Below, in pieces: positions 43,106-54,436 of a stretch of 64,000 bases of DNA (the stretch's first letter is position 1; each line of letters starts with the position of its first letter). Made by a program: the position numbers and the translations under genes. This DNA comes from Neurospora tetrasperma FGSC 2508. Its lineage: Eukaryota > Ascomycota > Sordariomycetes > Sordariales > Sordariaceae. Location: the NCBI RefSeq assembly GCF_000213175.1, contig NW_009799103.1, positions 2,570,033 to 2,634,032 of the forward strand, in the 5' to 3' direction. The notes under the pieces were generated by a model. That model saw nothing but the letters and a program-made list of their open reading frames with translations, was not told where the DNA came from and did not search any database.

Positions 43106-44570
43106 CGACAGCAACTTGAACAACAACATTTACACCCGAGATGCCCTAGGCGGCATTGGGAATTACCCCGGCGGCATCAACACCGGCATCCTTCCCGTCA
43201 TCCCATCCGATGGCCAGCTCCCGGACAAGGCCCCCTCCAGCAATGCCGCCACGGGCGCGTCCGCTGCCGGCGTGAGGGCCTTGGCTTCCCAGGTGTTGAC
43301 CTTCTACTTCCGCGCACCCGCAAAGGCCTTCTTCCGAACCAGAGTCGACTACCTCGCCTATGCGCGCGCCCTACAGGAGCAGCAGGCTGTGCTTCTCAGT
43401 CAGCTTCATGTCCCCTCCCAGGTCCTCACCACGGCCGCGCGAGCTGGCGCCCCGACTGCTGTCAGCCAGATATGGGAATGGGTTAGGGTGCGCGCCAGGG
43501 CAACAACGCCAGGTGTGATTGCCTCCGCTGTGAAGCACTATGGCTGGCGCGTCGTCCCGGACCAGGTTCTCCCTCCCTTGATCGCCAACGTGACTGTTGG
43601 AGCTGTCCTGTATACCAGCTACCTCCACATTCTCGGCCATCTTCATCCGGAAAGCAGACTCGCCAGCAAACGTGTGTATCCGCCTCCCTCGCCTCTCGAG
43701 ACTTTCACTGCTGGCTTCCTGGCCGGCACTTTGCAGAGTGTGATAGCTGCCCCTCTGGACGCCGTCCAGGCAAGATACGACATTGGCCAATACGCCGGCA
43801 CATCGACCACGCCCGCGAGCGGCAATTCCAGCGCTATCCGACCAAAGAGCATGTGGGTCTTTAGCTTTGAAAAGATCAAGGAGATCGGTGTGCGCGGAAT
43901 CTTTGCCGGCTGGACCCTCTCCTTCCTCAAAGACAGTCTAGGAAGCGCCATCTTCTTTAGCACCTTTGAGTATCTCAAAGCCCAGGGCTACTACAACTTT
44001 GTGTCCTGGTATTACGGCTCCCTGAACAAGGAATCCATCATTCTCCTCTCCGAGAAGCAACCATCCTCAGAGTCAGGCAGAGAAGACAGCGACGACCCCC
44101 GCATGCCTGCCATCATCCGCCCGCACTACGCCATCGAACCGGCCTTCCTCTTACTAGCAGGCATGGGCGCCTCAACCCTGCAGCAGTTTATACTGCACCC
44201 GCTCACCATCATCCAAGCCGAACACTGGGAAAGGCTGGAAAAGATTGATGCGCAAGCGCGCAAGCTGAAGGAGATAGACAGAGAGAGGCTACTGCCTCCC
44301 GCCGAGGAACGGGCGCGCTTCCGATGGCGCATGATGAAGACGTACTACAATGCCTACCAAGAGACGTGGGCGTCCTGTGCTGCCGACGCCAAAGGAGCCG
44401 GCATGAACATGCGAAACTGGTTGTACAGAGGTTTCTGGTGGAACACGATCCGCCAGGTGCCCAGCACGAGCGCGGGCCTGATTATCTTCGAGCTGGTCAG
44501 GAGAAAGTACGGGTTTGGAGGTGAGCAGGTCAGAATCAATCGGGATGGCTATGATATCCTCCTCAAATAG
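43074..44570 (+). CDS. Mitochondrial carrier family (SLC25-like) protein
   Basis: A 498-aa single-exon protein. The carrier signature PLDAVQARYDIG lies at about residue 226, after TAGFLAGTLQSVIAA, with EKIKEIGVRGIFAGWTLSFLKDSLGSAIFF as the rest of that repeat. A second carrier-like segment at about 345-375 (LLLAGMGASTLQQFILHPLTIIQ) has a degenerate signature, and the end (NWLYRGFWWNTIRQVPSTSAGLIIFE) is typical of a last repeat. It is longer than the usual ~300 aa because of a Gly/Asn-rich N-terminal ~65 residues and a charged insert between repeats. Substrate unknown. Probably inner mitochondrial membrane, as for the family. The start is overlapped by a uORF. Confidence 0.88.
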   Translation: MTPRSSHGLGNDSNLNNNIYTRDALGGIGNYPGGINTGILPVIPSDGQLPDKAPSSNAATGASAAGVRALASQVLTFYFRAPAKAFFRTRVDYLAYARALQEQQAVLLSQLHVPSQVLTTAARAGAPTAVSQIWEWVRVRARATTPGVIASAVKHYGWRVVPDQVLPPLIANVTVGAVLYTSYLHILGHLHPESRLASKRVYPPPSPLETFTAGFLAGTLQSVIAAPLDAVQARYDIGQYAGTSTTPASGNSSAIRPKSMWVFSFEKIKEIGVRGIFAGWTLSFLKDSLGSAIFFSTFEYLKAQGYYNFVSWYYGSLNKESIILLSEKQPSSESGREDSDDPRMPAIIRPHYAIEPAFLLLAGMGASTLQQFILHPLTIIQAEHWERLEKIDAQARKLKEIDRERLLPPAEERARFRWRMMKTYYNAYQETWASCAADAKGAGMNMRNWLYRGFWWNTIRQVPSTSAGLIIFELVRRKYGFGGEQVRINRDGYDILLK

Positions 44571-45279
44571 AGGTATGGCACGTGGGAATATAGACTTGGA
44601 TCTTCAACAGATTTCCACATATAAGTGAGTACTGGTCTTATGTACACGGACTTTGGACTGGCATGGGTGGGCGTTATTTTGTGGGCTCGTTTCTGGTGTT
44701 TTGCTGTTGGCAGGCAGTGCATGGTTAGGTACGAAATGTCGTTGCTATTTAATGGTTGTGAGTTATTTTCTCTTCTATGATCCACGGATTGGCTCAGACA
44801 TCATGTGGAGGTGGATTGGTGTAGTGCTGCTGGTGATGGAGGGAGGTTGTTTGAGACGGTGGGAGGCGATACCCTGGAAAGGAAGTTTGATGGGCGGTAG
44901 TCATTGTTAAGTGAAGGGGGCTGTAAGAGACCCGAGTGAGACGGTGATTAGAGCTCAACTTGAACAGCCCAGTCCAGAAAGTGACAATAATGATGAATGT
45001 CTAATAAAGCCCAGGAGTAGAACAAGGAAAATAGGATCTCAGCCCATGTTGTCAGTCATAACATTTTTGGAGCTAGTGGTTGGTCGAGATCAGTGCAGAT
45101 TGGCTTGATGATTCAAGTCCAGAATGGTTGGAAAGGAATGAACTGGCTTAAAATTGCCATTAACAGTAAAACTAGGAACATAAGGAAAGTGGGAAAAGAG
45201 ACCAAGAAAAGTTCCCGAGATGCCTTCTTGCAATCAATGAATTCAAAAGAGGCAGAGGTGAATTCAATTGCGAGGAAGC
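44571..45279. other. Intergenic, carrier to tRNA-Asp
   Basis: About 700 bp, no gene seen; it includes the carrier 3' UTR. The right end has A-rich tracts that serve the tRNA-Asp as terminator. Confidence 0.5.
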
Positions 45280-45294
45280 AAAAAAAGAGAAAAA
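45280..45294 (-). terminator. RNA polymerase III terminator of tRNA-Asp
   Basis: A7 (45280-45286) and A5 (45290-45294) on the + strand are T runs on the minus strand, just beyond the tRNA 3' end. Confidence 0.8.
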
Positions 45295-45300
45295 GAAGGT

Positions 45301-45393
45301 CTCTCCCGCCGGGAATTGAACCCGGGTCTCGAGCGAATCGAACTGATGTTCAAGCTTGACAAGCTCACATACTGACCACTATACTACGGAAGA
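45301..45393 (-). tRNA. tRNA-Asp(GTC) with intron
   Basis: Read on the minus strand: acceptor TCTTCCG pairs with CGGGAGA (discriminator G), and the D-arm GTAT-AGTGGTCAGT-ATGT is the usual tRNA-Asp form. The T-arm is CCGGG-TTCAATT-CCCGG. Anticodon stem TGAGC/GCTCG holds loop TTGTCA...C with anticodon GTC. About 21 bases are inserted one base 3' of the anticodon (AGCTTGAACATC... onward), the canonical intron site. Confidence 0.92.
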
Positions 45394-47214
45394 CTCACAG
45401 ATGTTGACATCTGTCGTAGCTGATTGACGAAAACGATGGTGCATTGGGCCTCCTATATATCGCACCATACTTCTAGTTCGCAGCGAGCTTTAACACTACA
45501 GTACCGGTCCCGGTACGTGTTTTGTCTCTATTCACAGAGCTGATTTGCTGCTGTATTAACTATGTACATTGATTGGGGTAAACAGGACACTACAATATTT
45601 AATGTAGAATTTCACCATGGCCGACAGACAGTAACCGAGTATGCAGCTTCCAAAAATGTCAACAACACATGGTACATGGCATAAGGTTCGAAACATGGGA
45701 CAGGCTTGTAGACACCAAGAACCTCAAATCTGGAAATGTCGATAGTTTGGCTCGGCTAGTTCCAATAGTGCAAGCATGGCGGCTGACATTTGACATGCAA
45801 TCGTGGCGAACAGCCGGTGTTTTTGTTTGTTTGTGGTGTCGCTGCCACGCTGGAGTTGTACGATGCACTGCACTGCAATGCCGATACCCTGCAGCGACCC
45901 GAGATAAACCTAGCAGCTGACAGACAGTAACTGTGCTTCCATACACTCATAAGCATCTCTGACTCGCGAATTCAGATATAGTCGACTCGCTCTCATGTGA
46001 TGGGCGTCGAGTCCGAGGGAGATTGCAATTTGCCCCGTCATCGATCGTTGCCCGAATTGTCGGGTGAGGGGGTCCCGTCCCGTCTTCTGTTCAGTTCTTG
46101 GTGTGGCCGTGTTGCTGCGGCCGCTGTGGCCTTTTTCAGTTGTCCAGCCATTCGCGAATGCCCCTTGTGCTGGGAAGTACGCATCCAGGACGGCAGCTAC
46201 GTGCGCACGGCTAGCACCGAGGCAGCTTCGGGTGCCACACTCTTGGCCAATGCTTCTCTCTGATTGGTTGGCCTAGTCGCCTCTAGTGTACATAAGGTAG
46301 CTAATCTTGACGAACTATCCACTCCACCACTGGGTGCCATTTCCCCTGACATATTCTGCAGCGCGAAGGCATGGTTGCCTGGACTGAGACAGACCACTCA
46401 GCTCTCCAGGGCCCCTTGCTACCTCAACGGCTACTTACCACGCGCAACTAACCCACCCAGAATCTGCAACGCTTCACGGTTGCTTCATCCCATGATCCAA
46501 TCTTCTCGAACCCTTCCTTCTTCAGCTTCCACCCGACTTTCTGGTCTACACTAGTGTACTTTCCATAGCTAGACACTAAGTCGAGTCGGTGGTGGCAACT
46601 TTTCTGTGCTCTTGATCCTTGTGTTTACATCCCTTCAGTCTTCTCTCCTTACATAGCCTATTTGCTCGGCACTCGATACTACACCAACCGTGCCTTGCTT
46701 GTCGATTCTCCTGCCGATCACGCCGACTCTAATTCCACGTACAGCGGGCCTCGTTTCAGGAAAAAGCGTCCTGCCAGTCACTCCCTTTCCCCGACGTTGA
46801 TCCAACTGGCCACCCTTACCTGACCCATCCCACATTGTGAGAAGACCCGGCCGTTCAGGTACTTCGGCTCCCAGCACTCGGCAGGCTATATTTCTTGGCC
46901 TACGAAGCTTCGCTTGACATTTTGTCCCGAACCTCGTCCTACCAGCGCAACGCATCCTGTCTCTCCCCCGCCACGGGACCGAAGAGAGCCACGCCAGCGT
47001 CGATACCCGTCTTGCTGTGCGACACACCCAGCAAGCGGCGAATACTTGTTTGACATCTCGACCTCGCTTGCCCAGCTTGTGTCATCCCATGTCCTCCCTC
47101 TCGACCTAGAATCTCGACAAACCCGCCGAACATTGCGTCCCGACCGAGCATTACAATCGTGCCATCAAGGTAGATGGGGGCTTCTAAACGCTTCTCCATC
47201 TCCTCTTCGCCATA
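45394..47214. other. 1.8-kb intergenic upstream of the GT90-like gene
   Basis: Short ORFs only (up to 130 codons), none with family features. The right 300-400 bp is pyrimidine-rich and probably promoter and 5' leader of the gene at 47215. Confidence 0.5.
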
Positions 47215-49393
47215 ATGATACCACGACCAACATTTTTGTTGCGGTACATCCTACCCGCCATCGCCATTATACTATGTCTCTTCTACCTTAGCAGTACCGA
47301 CAACGTACTGCCTAGTGTTGACGTCGCCGCCCCCCCAAGGCAAGGCACAATAACCGGAGAGAAGCCCGTGGGAGTACCCCAAGGGAATGGCAATACTGAA
47401 GAGCTCATCATCGATCACACATCACCGCCCCCCGCTGATAAGCCTCCCTCCAACGAGCCTCCCGTTCATAACACTCCTGCCAACAACTCTCCTGCCGACG
47501 CGACCCCCACCACCACCACCACCACCCCGCCTGCCACCTCCAACACCGCACCTGCATCTTCTGACGAGGGTTCTTTGGAATGGAAGCCTGCCGACTTCGC
47601 TACCGGTGACCACCCCATCGACGCTCGCGTCCGAGCTGCCGAGAAGGAGTTCAGTGACAGACTAGCAAAGCAGACACACACGCTCGCTGACGCTGCTGCC
47701 GCTTACCGTGAACGTCGCGGCCGCCACCCCCCACCCGGCTTCGACAAATGGTACGAATTCGCCAAGGAAAAAGATGCTATTATTGTCGAAGACTTTTGGG
47801 ATCAGATCTACCACGATTTGGAGCCTTTCTGGGCACTCAAGCCAGCCCGTATCCGTCATGATGCCTATGACTTTGAGATGCGCATTTCCGTCCGTGACGG
47901 TCAGGCCTCGAGTGGGAGCGACTGGTTCTGGACAAAGATTTGGCTGGATTTGATCAAAACCATCCAACACTTGGTTCCTGATCTGGACATTGCCCTCAAT
48001 GCCATGGATGAACCCCGCATGGTGGTGCCCTGGGAAAAGATTGATGAGTTCATGACAGCGGCGCACAAGACAAGGACCATGAAAGATGCCGCGATTGTGG
48101 TCGAGAAGTACCCAAAGTTGCCCAATCTTGAGATAAACCCTGCTGAGGACGAAGTTACGCCCAAGAAGGTTTGGGAAGACAAAACCGGTATGTCCGCCAG
48201 CAGGCTCACACATCAGACACTGGATGGATCAATCTAACACATAGATGACAGGTATCCCAAGTTATTGGACCATCGCTCGTCGCGGCTGCCCCCCCGACAG
48301 TTTAGCCCGTACCTCCAGTCTCATGACCGATTTTGACCGCCGCCCGACCATCAACAACAACTTTGCCATTCCGCATACCGAGAAGGGATATGTCTCGAAC
48401 TACACGTTGAGCACCCTAGTCTGTCACCAGCCTGATCTTCAGGGACTCAATGGTATCTTTGTCGAGCCTCTTTCTATTTCTGCTACCGATACGCTGTTCC
48501 CCATGTTCGGCGGCTCCAAGCTGGCCGTCAATAATGAGATTCTCCTCCCTGCACCCATGTACTGGAATGAAGAGGAGCGTTTCATGGGCGAAGAGGGTGC
48601 TGACGTGCCCTGGGCTGAGAAGAAGGATGCCGTAGTCTGGCGTGGTGTCGCCACGGGAGGAAAGAACCGCGAGAACAACTGGCGCGCCTTCCAGCGCCAC
48701 CGCTTCGTGGCCATGAACAACGCCACTAAGCTCGAGCGCGCAGTCTCATGGACTGAGCTCCCAGAGAACTTCGACTTGCCCCCGTCCGAATATGGCCTCA
48801 AGGCCCAACAGGATGGCAAGCTGGGCGATTGGGTCAAGGGATGGTCTAACGTTAGTTTCGTTGACCTCTTCTGCACCCCCGCGCCTGAAAAGGGCCTCGG
48901 ATGCAACTACACCGACCCGCACTACACTGTCACGCCGGGCATGAAGATGGCGGCCCAGTTTTACTACAAGTACCTTCCCGACATTGACGGCAACTCCTTC
49001 TCGGGCAGATACCTTGGCTTCCTGAGGTCAACATCTCTACCCATCAAGGCCACTGTCTGGAGGGAGTGGCACGACAGTCGTTTGACTGCCTGGAAGCACT
49101 TTGTCCCCATGGATAACCGGTATAGCGACTGGTTTGGCATCATGGAGTATTTTGTTGGTTATGGTGACAAGGTCAAGGGCCATGACCAGGTTGCCGAGGC
49201 CATTGCTATGGCTGGAAAGGAGTGGGCCGACAAGGCGCTCCGGAAGGAGGACATGCAAGTTTATGTCCTTAGATTGCTGCTCGAGTACGCCCGTTTATCA
49301 GCCGATGATAGAGAAATCATGGGTTGGGTTGGTGACCTGATGGGTAGCAGCGGCGCCAAGACTGCTGGTGCCGCCAGTTCGAAGCAACAATAG
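47215..49393 (+). CDS. CAP10/GT90-like glycosyltransferase, type II membrane protein
   Basis: Two exons, 47215-48187 and 48252-49393. The 64-bp intron runs GTATGT...GACAG and joins AAAACCG to GTATCCC; 704 aa. N-terminal signal anchor at about residues 8-26 (FLLRYILPAIAIILCLFYL), then a Pro/Thr/Ser-rich stem to about 125, then a lumenal domain like fungal capsule-associated CAP10 proteins: FDKWYEFAKEKDAIIVEDF, the GCPPDS block, DAVVWRGVATGGKN, YKYLPDIDGNSFSGRYLGFL and STSLPIKATVWREWHDSRL. The family includes cryptococcal xylosyltransferases (GT90). Probably Golgi. Donor and acceptor sugars unknown. The upstream in-frame ATG of the second exon (48245) would be wrong as a start. Confidence 0.9.
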
Positions 49394-50712
49394 GAGGCAG
49401 CTGAGGTTGATATGGATGCTCGAGTTGGAATTTAAGTGTAGCTGTTACTTCCTCTTATCAGCCTTTCTTTTGGAATATGCCTCCTACAGCCCAGATACTT
49501 GGGCCCTTTTGCGGAAGAGAGATGGAGCGCCTCTGTATACTATAATGAGTCATGTGGTCGTCATGTTGAAGTTCACTTCCCAAGGTAGTTAGATTTGTTC
49601 GTGGGCAAAAAAAATGTTTTAGTAGGTTAATCAAGCAGATCAGGGTCTTCGGTCGATTATACGCTGTCATCAGTGTTTGGGTACATGTCGAACCAGCAGT
49701 TCGCGCGGACGTCGAAACGATCTCTGCCCCTGACCAATTCTAAGCAGCCGTGGCATTTATATGTAGCGGGCCGAATGTGTTTTTCACATTTCCCCAAACA
49801 TGTCGGTTCCGAATAGACCACCGAAAGATCGCCGAATGTCTTGAGGTCACCGAAAAACCGAACGACAATGTTCACCGACCGAGTGTTTGTAAGCGGGATG
49901 ATTAGTCAGCCCAGTCGACCTTGGACCTATTGCTGTGTTATACGATGAAGCGTGGGGAGTTAATGCCGCGCTGATGAACGAAAGGAGTGGAGATACCGAG
50001 GTTCCCGATTCAAGAAGCTGAAGAGGCAAAGGGCTGCGGTATGATGTTGTTCCCGCTGGTGAACATTGTCACGAACTTGCAACACGATTTGAACCCTTGT
50101 TGGCGACTTAATATGCAATATACTCCCTACTATGTCCGTTAACGCCGTCCAGCTTCAATTCAACCCCAACCCTCGAGTGCATTGGCCCCTCAACTCCCCC
50201 AAGACGCCGAGCTGAACGAAGTTGACTTGCCGTCTGACAACCACATCCGTATAAGCAAGTAAGCTAGCTGTATCGTGGAGGTTGAAAAGAAGCGGAATTG
50301 TGAGATATAAGGTTTTAATCATAGAATTTCTTTTGTGAGAAGCTGAGAATTAAGCTACGAAAGTCTGGTGGGCCTAACAATTGATTTCCACTTGCGGGCG
50401 AAAAAGTGAAGTTCTGGGCCCTGCGTTATGATTTGGGGTACAGTATAGTGCATGCGGGGTTTGTATGGGTCCCGCCCGCGAGGAGCACTAACACCGAGAC
50501 ATCCTAACCGGGACTTCCGTTTTTGGGCTGTCCTGGTATATACTATTTATTATACACACCTGGTATATATTGAAGCTGATCCCCATCACCATACATCTTG
50601 ATCTTATATCCTTAACTCGACAATCTCTCCTTCTTCCTTCCATCTTGATATATTACCAGACTATCTTGAATAACCCATCTTAAAATACATAATTACATAG
50701 TCATCCATCACA
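49394..50712. other. Intergenic, GT90-like to SDR-like gene
   Basis: About 1.3 kb. A minus-strand frame near 49657-49875 encodes a Cys-containing peptide (EPTCLGKCEKHIRPATYKC) that looked protein-like, but no start or splice partner was found. The right end carries TA-rich promoter sequence with a direct repeat (see 50532-50569). Confidence 0.5.
50532..50569 (+). promoter_or_regulatory. TA-rich direct repeat upstream of SDR-like gene
   Basis: CCTGGTATATA occurs at 50532-50542 and 50559-50569 with TATTTATTATACA between. It sits about 145-180 bp before the start codon. Plausible core promoter region with TATA-like elements; no direct proof. Confidence 0.4.
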
Positions 50713-51561
50713 ATGGCCGCCCCCGCTACCTCCGGCCTCAAATACGCCTCCAAACTCGCCGGCCAGCGCGTCCTCATCCTCGGCGGCACCTCTGGCATTG
50801 GCTTCGCCGTCTCCGAAGCCTCTCTCGAAGCCGGTCTGCTCGTGACCGTCTCCTCTTCCTCCTCCTCCAAACTCTCCACAGCCCTGGACCGTCTCCGCTC
50901 CTCCCCCGCCTACGTGCCCTCCTCCACCTCTGTAGCTGAGGGCGGCGTCCCTCGCCTTACCGGCTTCACCTGCGACCTCTCGAACCCTTCCACCGTCGAG
51001 GCCAACCTCACGCAACTGCTCGACCAAGCCACCTTGGAAGGCCGGCACAAGTTCGACCATGTCGTCTTCACCGCGGGCGACGCGCTGGCCTTGACGCCCA
51101 TCGGGCAGATCACCCCCGAGGGTTACGTGAGGGCCTCCGCCGTGCGCTTCACGGCGCCCCTGATCCTGTCCAAGCTTTTGTCTACGGAAAAGTACTTCAA
51201 CCACTCGGTCTACAGCAGCATCACCTTCACGAGCGGCACCAACTCGGAGAAACCCGCCCCTGGATGGAGCGTGGTAGCGGGCGTGTGCGGCGCGATCGAG
51301 GGACTGGCGAGAGGCCTGGCGGTGGACTTGAAGCCTACGAGGGTCAATCTGGTCAGCCCCGGCGCGGTGAAGACGGAGTTGTTCAGTGCGTTTGGCGAAG
51401 GGGAGCAGTTGGAGCAGCTGCTGGATGGGTTCAAGAAGCAGACGCTGACGGGGACGGTGGGCACGCCCGAGGACGTGGCGGAGGCGTATATTTATCTCAT
51501 GAGGGACCGCTATGTTACGGGGAGGTGCTTGGGCACGGATGGAGGGAGGCTTTTGGCTTGA
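50713..51561 (+). CDS. Short-chain dehydrogenase/reductase-like protein lacking the catalytic Tyr/Lys
   Basis: A 282-aa single-exon protein with a Rossmann fold: cofactor loop VLILGGTSGIG at about residues 21-31, CDLSNPSTVEANL, and an NNAG-region replacement FTAGDA. The beta-5 region is SSITFTSGTNSEKPAPGW. Where classical SDRs have YxxxK, this one reads WSVVAGVCGAIEGLARGLAVDL, so both catalytic Tyr and Lys are missing. RVNLVSPGAVKTELF and the C-terminal YVTGRCLGTDGG are normal. Such Tyr-less SDRs are a known divergent group in fungi and bacteria (family recollection). It may bind NAD(P) without classical catalysis, or use another acid. Start in CACAATGG context. Gene certain, activity doubtful. 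Confidence 0.9.
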   Translation: MAAPATSGLKYASKLAGQRVLILGGTSGIGFAVSEASLEAGLLVTVSSSSSSKLSTALDRLRSSPAYVPSSTSVAEGGVPRLTGFTCDLSNPSTVEANLTQLLDQATLEGRHKFDHVVFTAGDALALTPIGQITPEGYVRASAVRFTAPLILSKLLSTEKYFNHSVYSSITFTSGTNSEKPAPGWSVVAGVCGAIEGLARGLAVDLKPTRVNLVSPGAVKTELFSAFGEGEQLEQLLDGFKKQTLTGTVGTPEDVAEAYIYLMRDRYVTGRCLGTDGGRLLA

Positions 51562-51863
51562 GTTGGAAGGAGTTGAGAAGGGTTTGGCGATGGAGGAGAA
51601 CGGGGGCTTGTCTTAAGCTTTCGTTTTGTATTTCTGGTGCATTACACTAAACTTTTCATATTTTCCCGTCGTAATCATTGCCATCATGTCCGTATCCGAA
51701 TCCAAACCTCGTATCCATCGTCATGCCACCTCCAGTTCTTATGTATCGAGCGCCCGAGGAAACACAAACGTGTACAAGAAAAAAATACCACCATAGCTCG
51801 CTCGCGTCATAACAAAAACATCCCAGACCTCCTTTTCACACACCTGGCTTACCTCCCTCCCCC
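51562..51863. other. Convergent 3' intergenic
   Basis: 302 bp between the SDR-like stop and the stop of the leftward four-TM gene; no feature seen. Confidence 0.5.
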
Positions 51864-52552
51864 TTACCTTCTATCATCAGCAAAAACCTGATAAGCAATA
51901 ACCATAATCCACACCAAAAACACCGTCCCGACCAGTGCAAACGAGAAAACCGCATACCAACTCTGGCAAATACTCCTCTGCTCCAGCCAGGCGAGGGTGA
52001 CAAGATTCTGGCCCGTCGGCTGCGGGTCGGCGCCAAAGACAAACAAATTGCAATTCGAATTGACGCTGCCGTTAGGACCCCAGAGCTGCACGCTGATGAC
52101 GATCAGTCCCACCAGCCAGAGGACGAACAGGATAAAGCCGCCAATCATGACGATGGACGGAAGCAAGCGACGCTGGAAGATGAGGGCGAGGAGAAAAGCG
52201 ATAAAGAGGATCGTGAGAGACGAGACGGTGATGAAGTAGGGGAAGTACCTGGTTACCTATGTTAGTGGTGGTTTGGGATGGGCGTGTTAAATGAAAAGAG
52301 GGAGGGAGGGAGGAAAGCTTGACAGCAAACGTACCATGGTACAGGTAGCAAGAGGATGTTTTGCACATCAATAAACGTCGCAAATACGCCGATAATGGTG
52401 CAAGCCGCAATAAGCATAACGAGCATCCACACGTTGAGCTGGATGGCTGGCCAGTGGTACTTGTGTACTCGCTCGACGCCGACGCCGCCGTCGCCGCCAA
52501 TGCCGCGGGAGCGGTCGTAGACGAGTGAATCGCTCGTTACTGTTGATGCCAT
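51864..52552 (-). CDS. Four-TM (MARVEL-like) membrane protein
   Basis: Two exons, 52335-52552 and 51864-52248. The 86-bp intron runs GTACGT...ACCAG; 200 aa. Four hydrophobic segments: ~35-60 (LNVWMLVMLIAACTIIGVFA), ~76-98 (ITVSSLTILFIALLFLLALIF), ~104-126 (IVMIGGFILFVLWLVGLIVI) and ~165-190 (AVFSFALVGTVFLVWIMVIA). The loop between TM3 and TM4 has two Cys (NCNLF, RSICQSW) and N-S/T sites. Topology and size suit the MARVEL-type membrane proteins of fungi (eisosome and cell-cortex proteins among them), but no decisive motif was seen. Start in ACCATGG context. Confidence 0.82.
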
Positions 52553-54436
52553 GGTTGGCGAAAGGCTGGGCTCGCTGATGATTTTTTTTTTTGGAATGAC
52601 GGCCTTGGAGTTGAATGAGAATTGAGTCTGGGGACCGACGACTGATAGAGGGAGTTGGATGGGTTGTCGACTGAATGTGAAGATGTTGGTTCACTTCGAG
52701 CTTTCTCCCTCAACAATGCTGGTAACCTTGGACGTCAAGATCTTTTTTCTTGAACCTTTTCCGTGGTCGCCAGCCTGGAACCCCTCGATACTAGACAGTA
52801 ACCACCCAACTGCCGCGGTGGTTGCACGCCCTGAGGATGATTCTCCAACTTCCAAACGGACTCCCTTCCTGAGACACTCGGACTTCTCGCTGCACAGCAC
52901 CACCTGCCAGACTTCAGCTTCCAGCTCTTCTGTAGAGATCTTTCCGCAAGGGGCCAGCCAGGCGTTTGTGGTCAATGTCTAGACCCGGAGGCGCACAACC
53001 AATTCTCACGTCGTATCAATGCACTCTTGACTTTGTCGATGTGTAAACGCGCGACAGCTTTGCTTTAAGATGCCTCTGTAGCGTAATTCCGTGAAATCGA
53101 GGCTGTTGTTAGCCCTCAACTACAGTTGAGAACTGGGCTTGGCAACCGGTGCAGATGATGACAAGATCCGACTTGTAAAAGTTAATCAATCAGACGATTG
53201 TCGTTGAAGTAACAGAATATTGTCTCTGGTATAGAAGATGGTATATCCATCAATTAGAACACAGCTATTGTTGAAGTTGTCGACGATGGTGTTGCTGTTG
53301 TTGTCCTGTAAGTCTGGGACCTTGCAGCCTGCCTGGTACGACAGTGGGGTAGAAATCGAAACTTGCTACGGCCGGTTTCCCGTGGCTGGGAGACTTTAGC
53401 GAGCCGAACGACAACTAAATTGAGCGGGCTGGGAGGTGATAGAAACGGACATCATTGTTGGCCTGCATCCATGACACATAATATTTCAGATATACATGAT
53501 ATATGCAGCTATGAAACCTTTCCACCGACCTCAGTCCCCAGGTTCGTCTGTCTGTCGAAACTCGAAAGTGATCACTGAGTTGTCAAGGACTCCATCGTTC
53601 GGAACAGCGGCAGGGCAGCGCCGTGACAGCGGACGGGAACGGTGATCTCGGCGCTTAGGTAAAAGAGGCTTGGCTTGGCTCCCGTCTCCGTCTGGAGGGG
53701 CAGCGTTATCGATAATGAAGGACCACAACAGCACACTCCCCTCCGTCCGATCTTTGAGGTGAGTGGGATGAGACGCGCCATTGCAGCGAGGAACTGAAGA
53801 TAACCCCCCGCCTCAGTGCTGTTACCTTTTCGCACACTCGTCGGTGGATTTTCAGACATGTTATTTCGGCGCAGGAGCCCGAACACTGCAGTGACGGCGC
53901 CGTTGACATGCTGCTAAAAATGGTGCGGTGCCGGACCGAAGAGTCCGATGTCGGCCATCTGCGAGTTAATGTCTGTGCAACAGAATTGGGGGTGTGGGAT
54001 GCAACTAAAGAAACTGCAATAGGTTCTTGTTCAAAGACAGGCAACGACAGAGATGGAGCCAACAAAGTAGAAGCGCAAATAAAAGTTCTTTTGCGTTTCA
54101 AAGGGGATCGATGTATGCTCTCCATGATCAGAGGCATCAGATCCCGGGCTGACCTCCAAAGACCAGGCCCGCAAGAAAGCCGTCTATGTACAGGCTAGCT
54201 CTTGAGAAAGAAATAAAAAAAGACAAAAATATTCCCCCAATGGTATCCTAAAACACCTGACGTCCCATCCCATATCTATAGGAGACATCATTATGCTGCC
54301 GTTATTTGTCCTGTTATGTCGTATATGTAAAAATAAAAAACGCCGCGTTGCGGCGGCCTCCCTGTGTTGGGCCCTTCGTCTGCCCCCCTTCTCTTCTTCA
54401 TCCCCCAGATTGACTACCCTTTGGATAGGGTGTCAC
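52553..54436. other. 1.9-kb intergenic
   Basis: Upstream of the four-TM gene and downstream of arginase (both leftwards). It includes a poly-T stretch near 52581-52590 in the leader of the four-TM gene and a probable arginase 3' UTR up to 54436. No gene called. Confidence 0.5.

Noticed and set aside
49657-49875. Cys-containing minus-strand frame (EPTCLGKCEKHIRPATYKC)
   Set aside because: Looks protein-like, but there is no ATG, no convincing upstream exon and no recognised family. Could be a remnant; not called.
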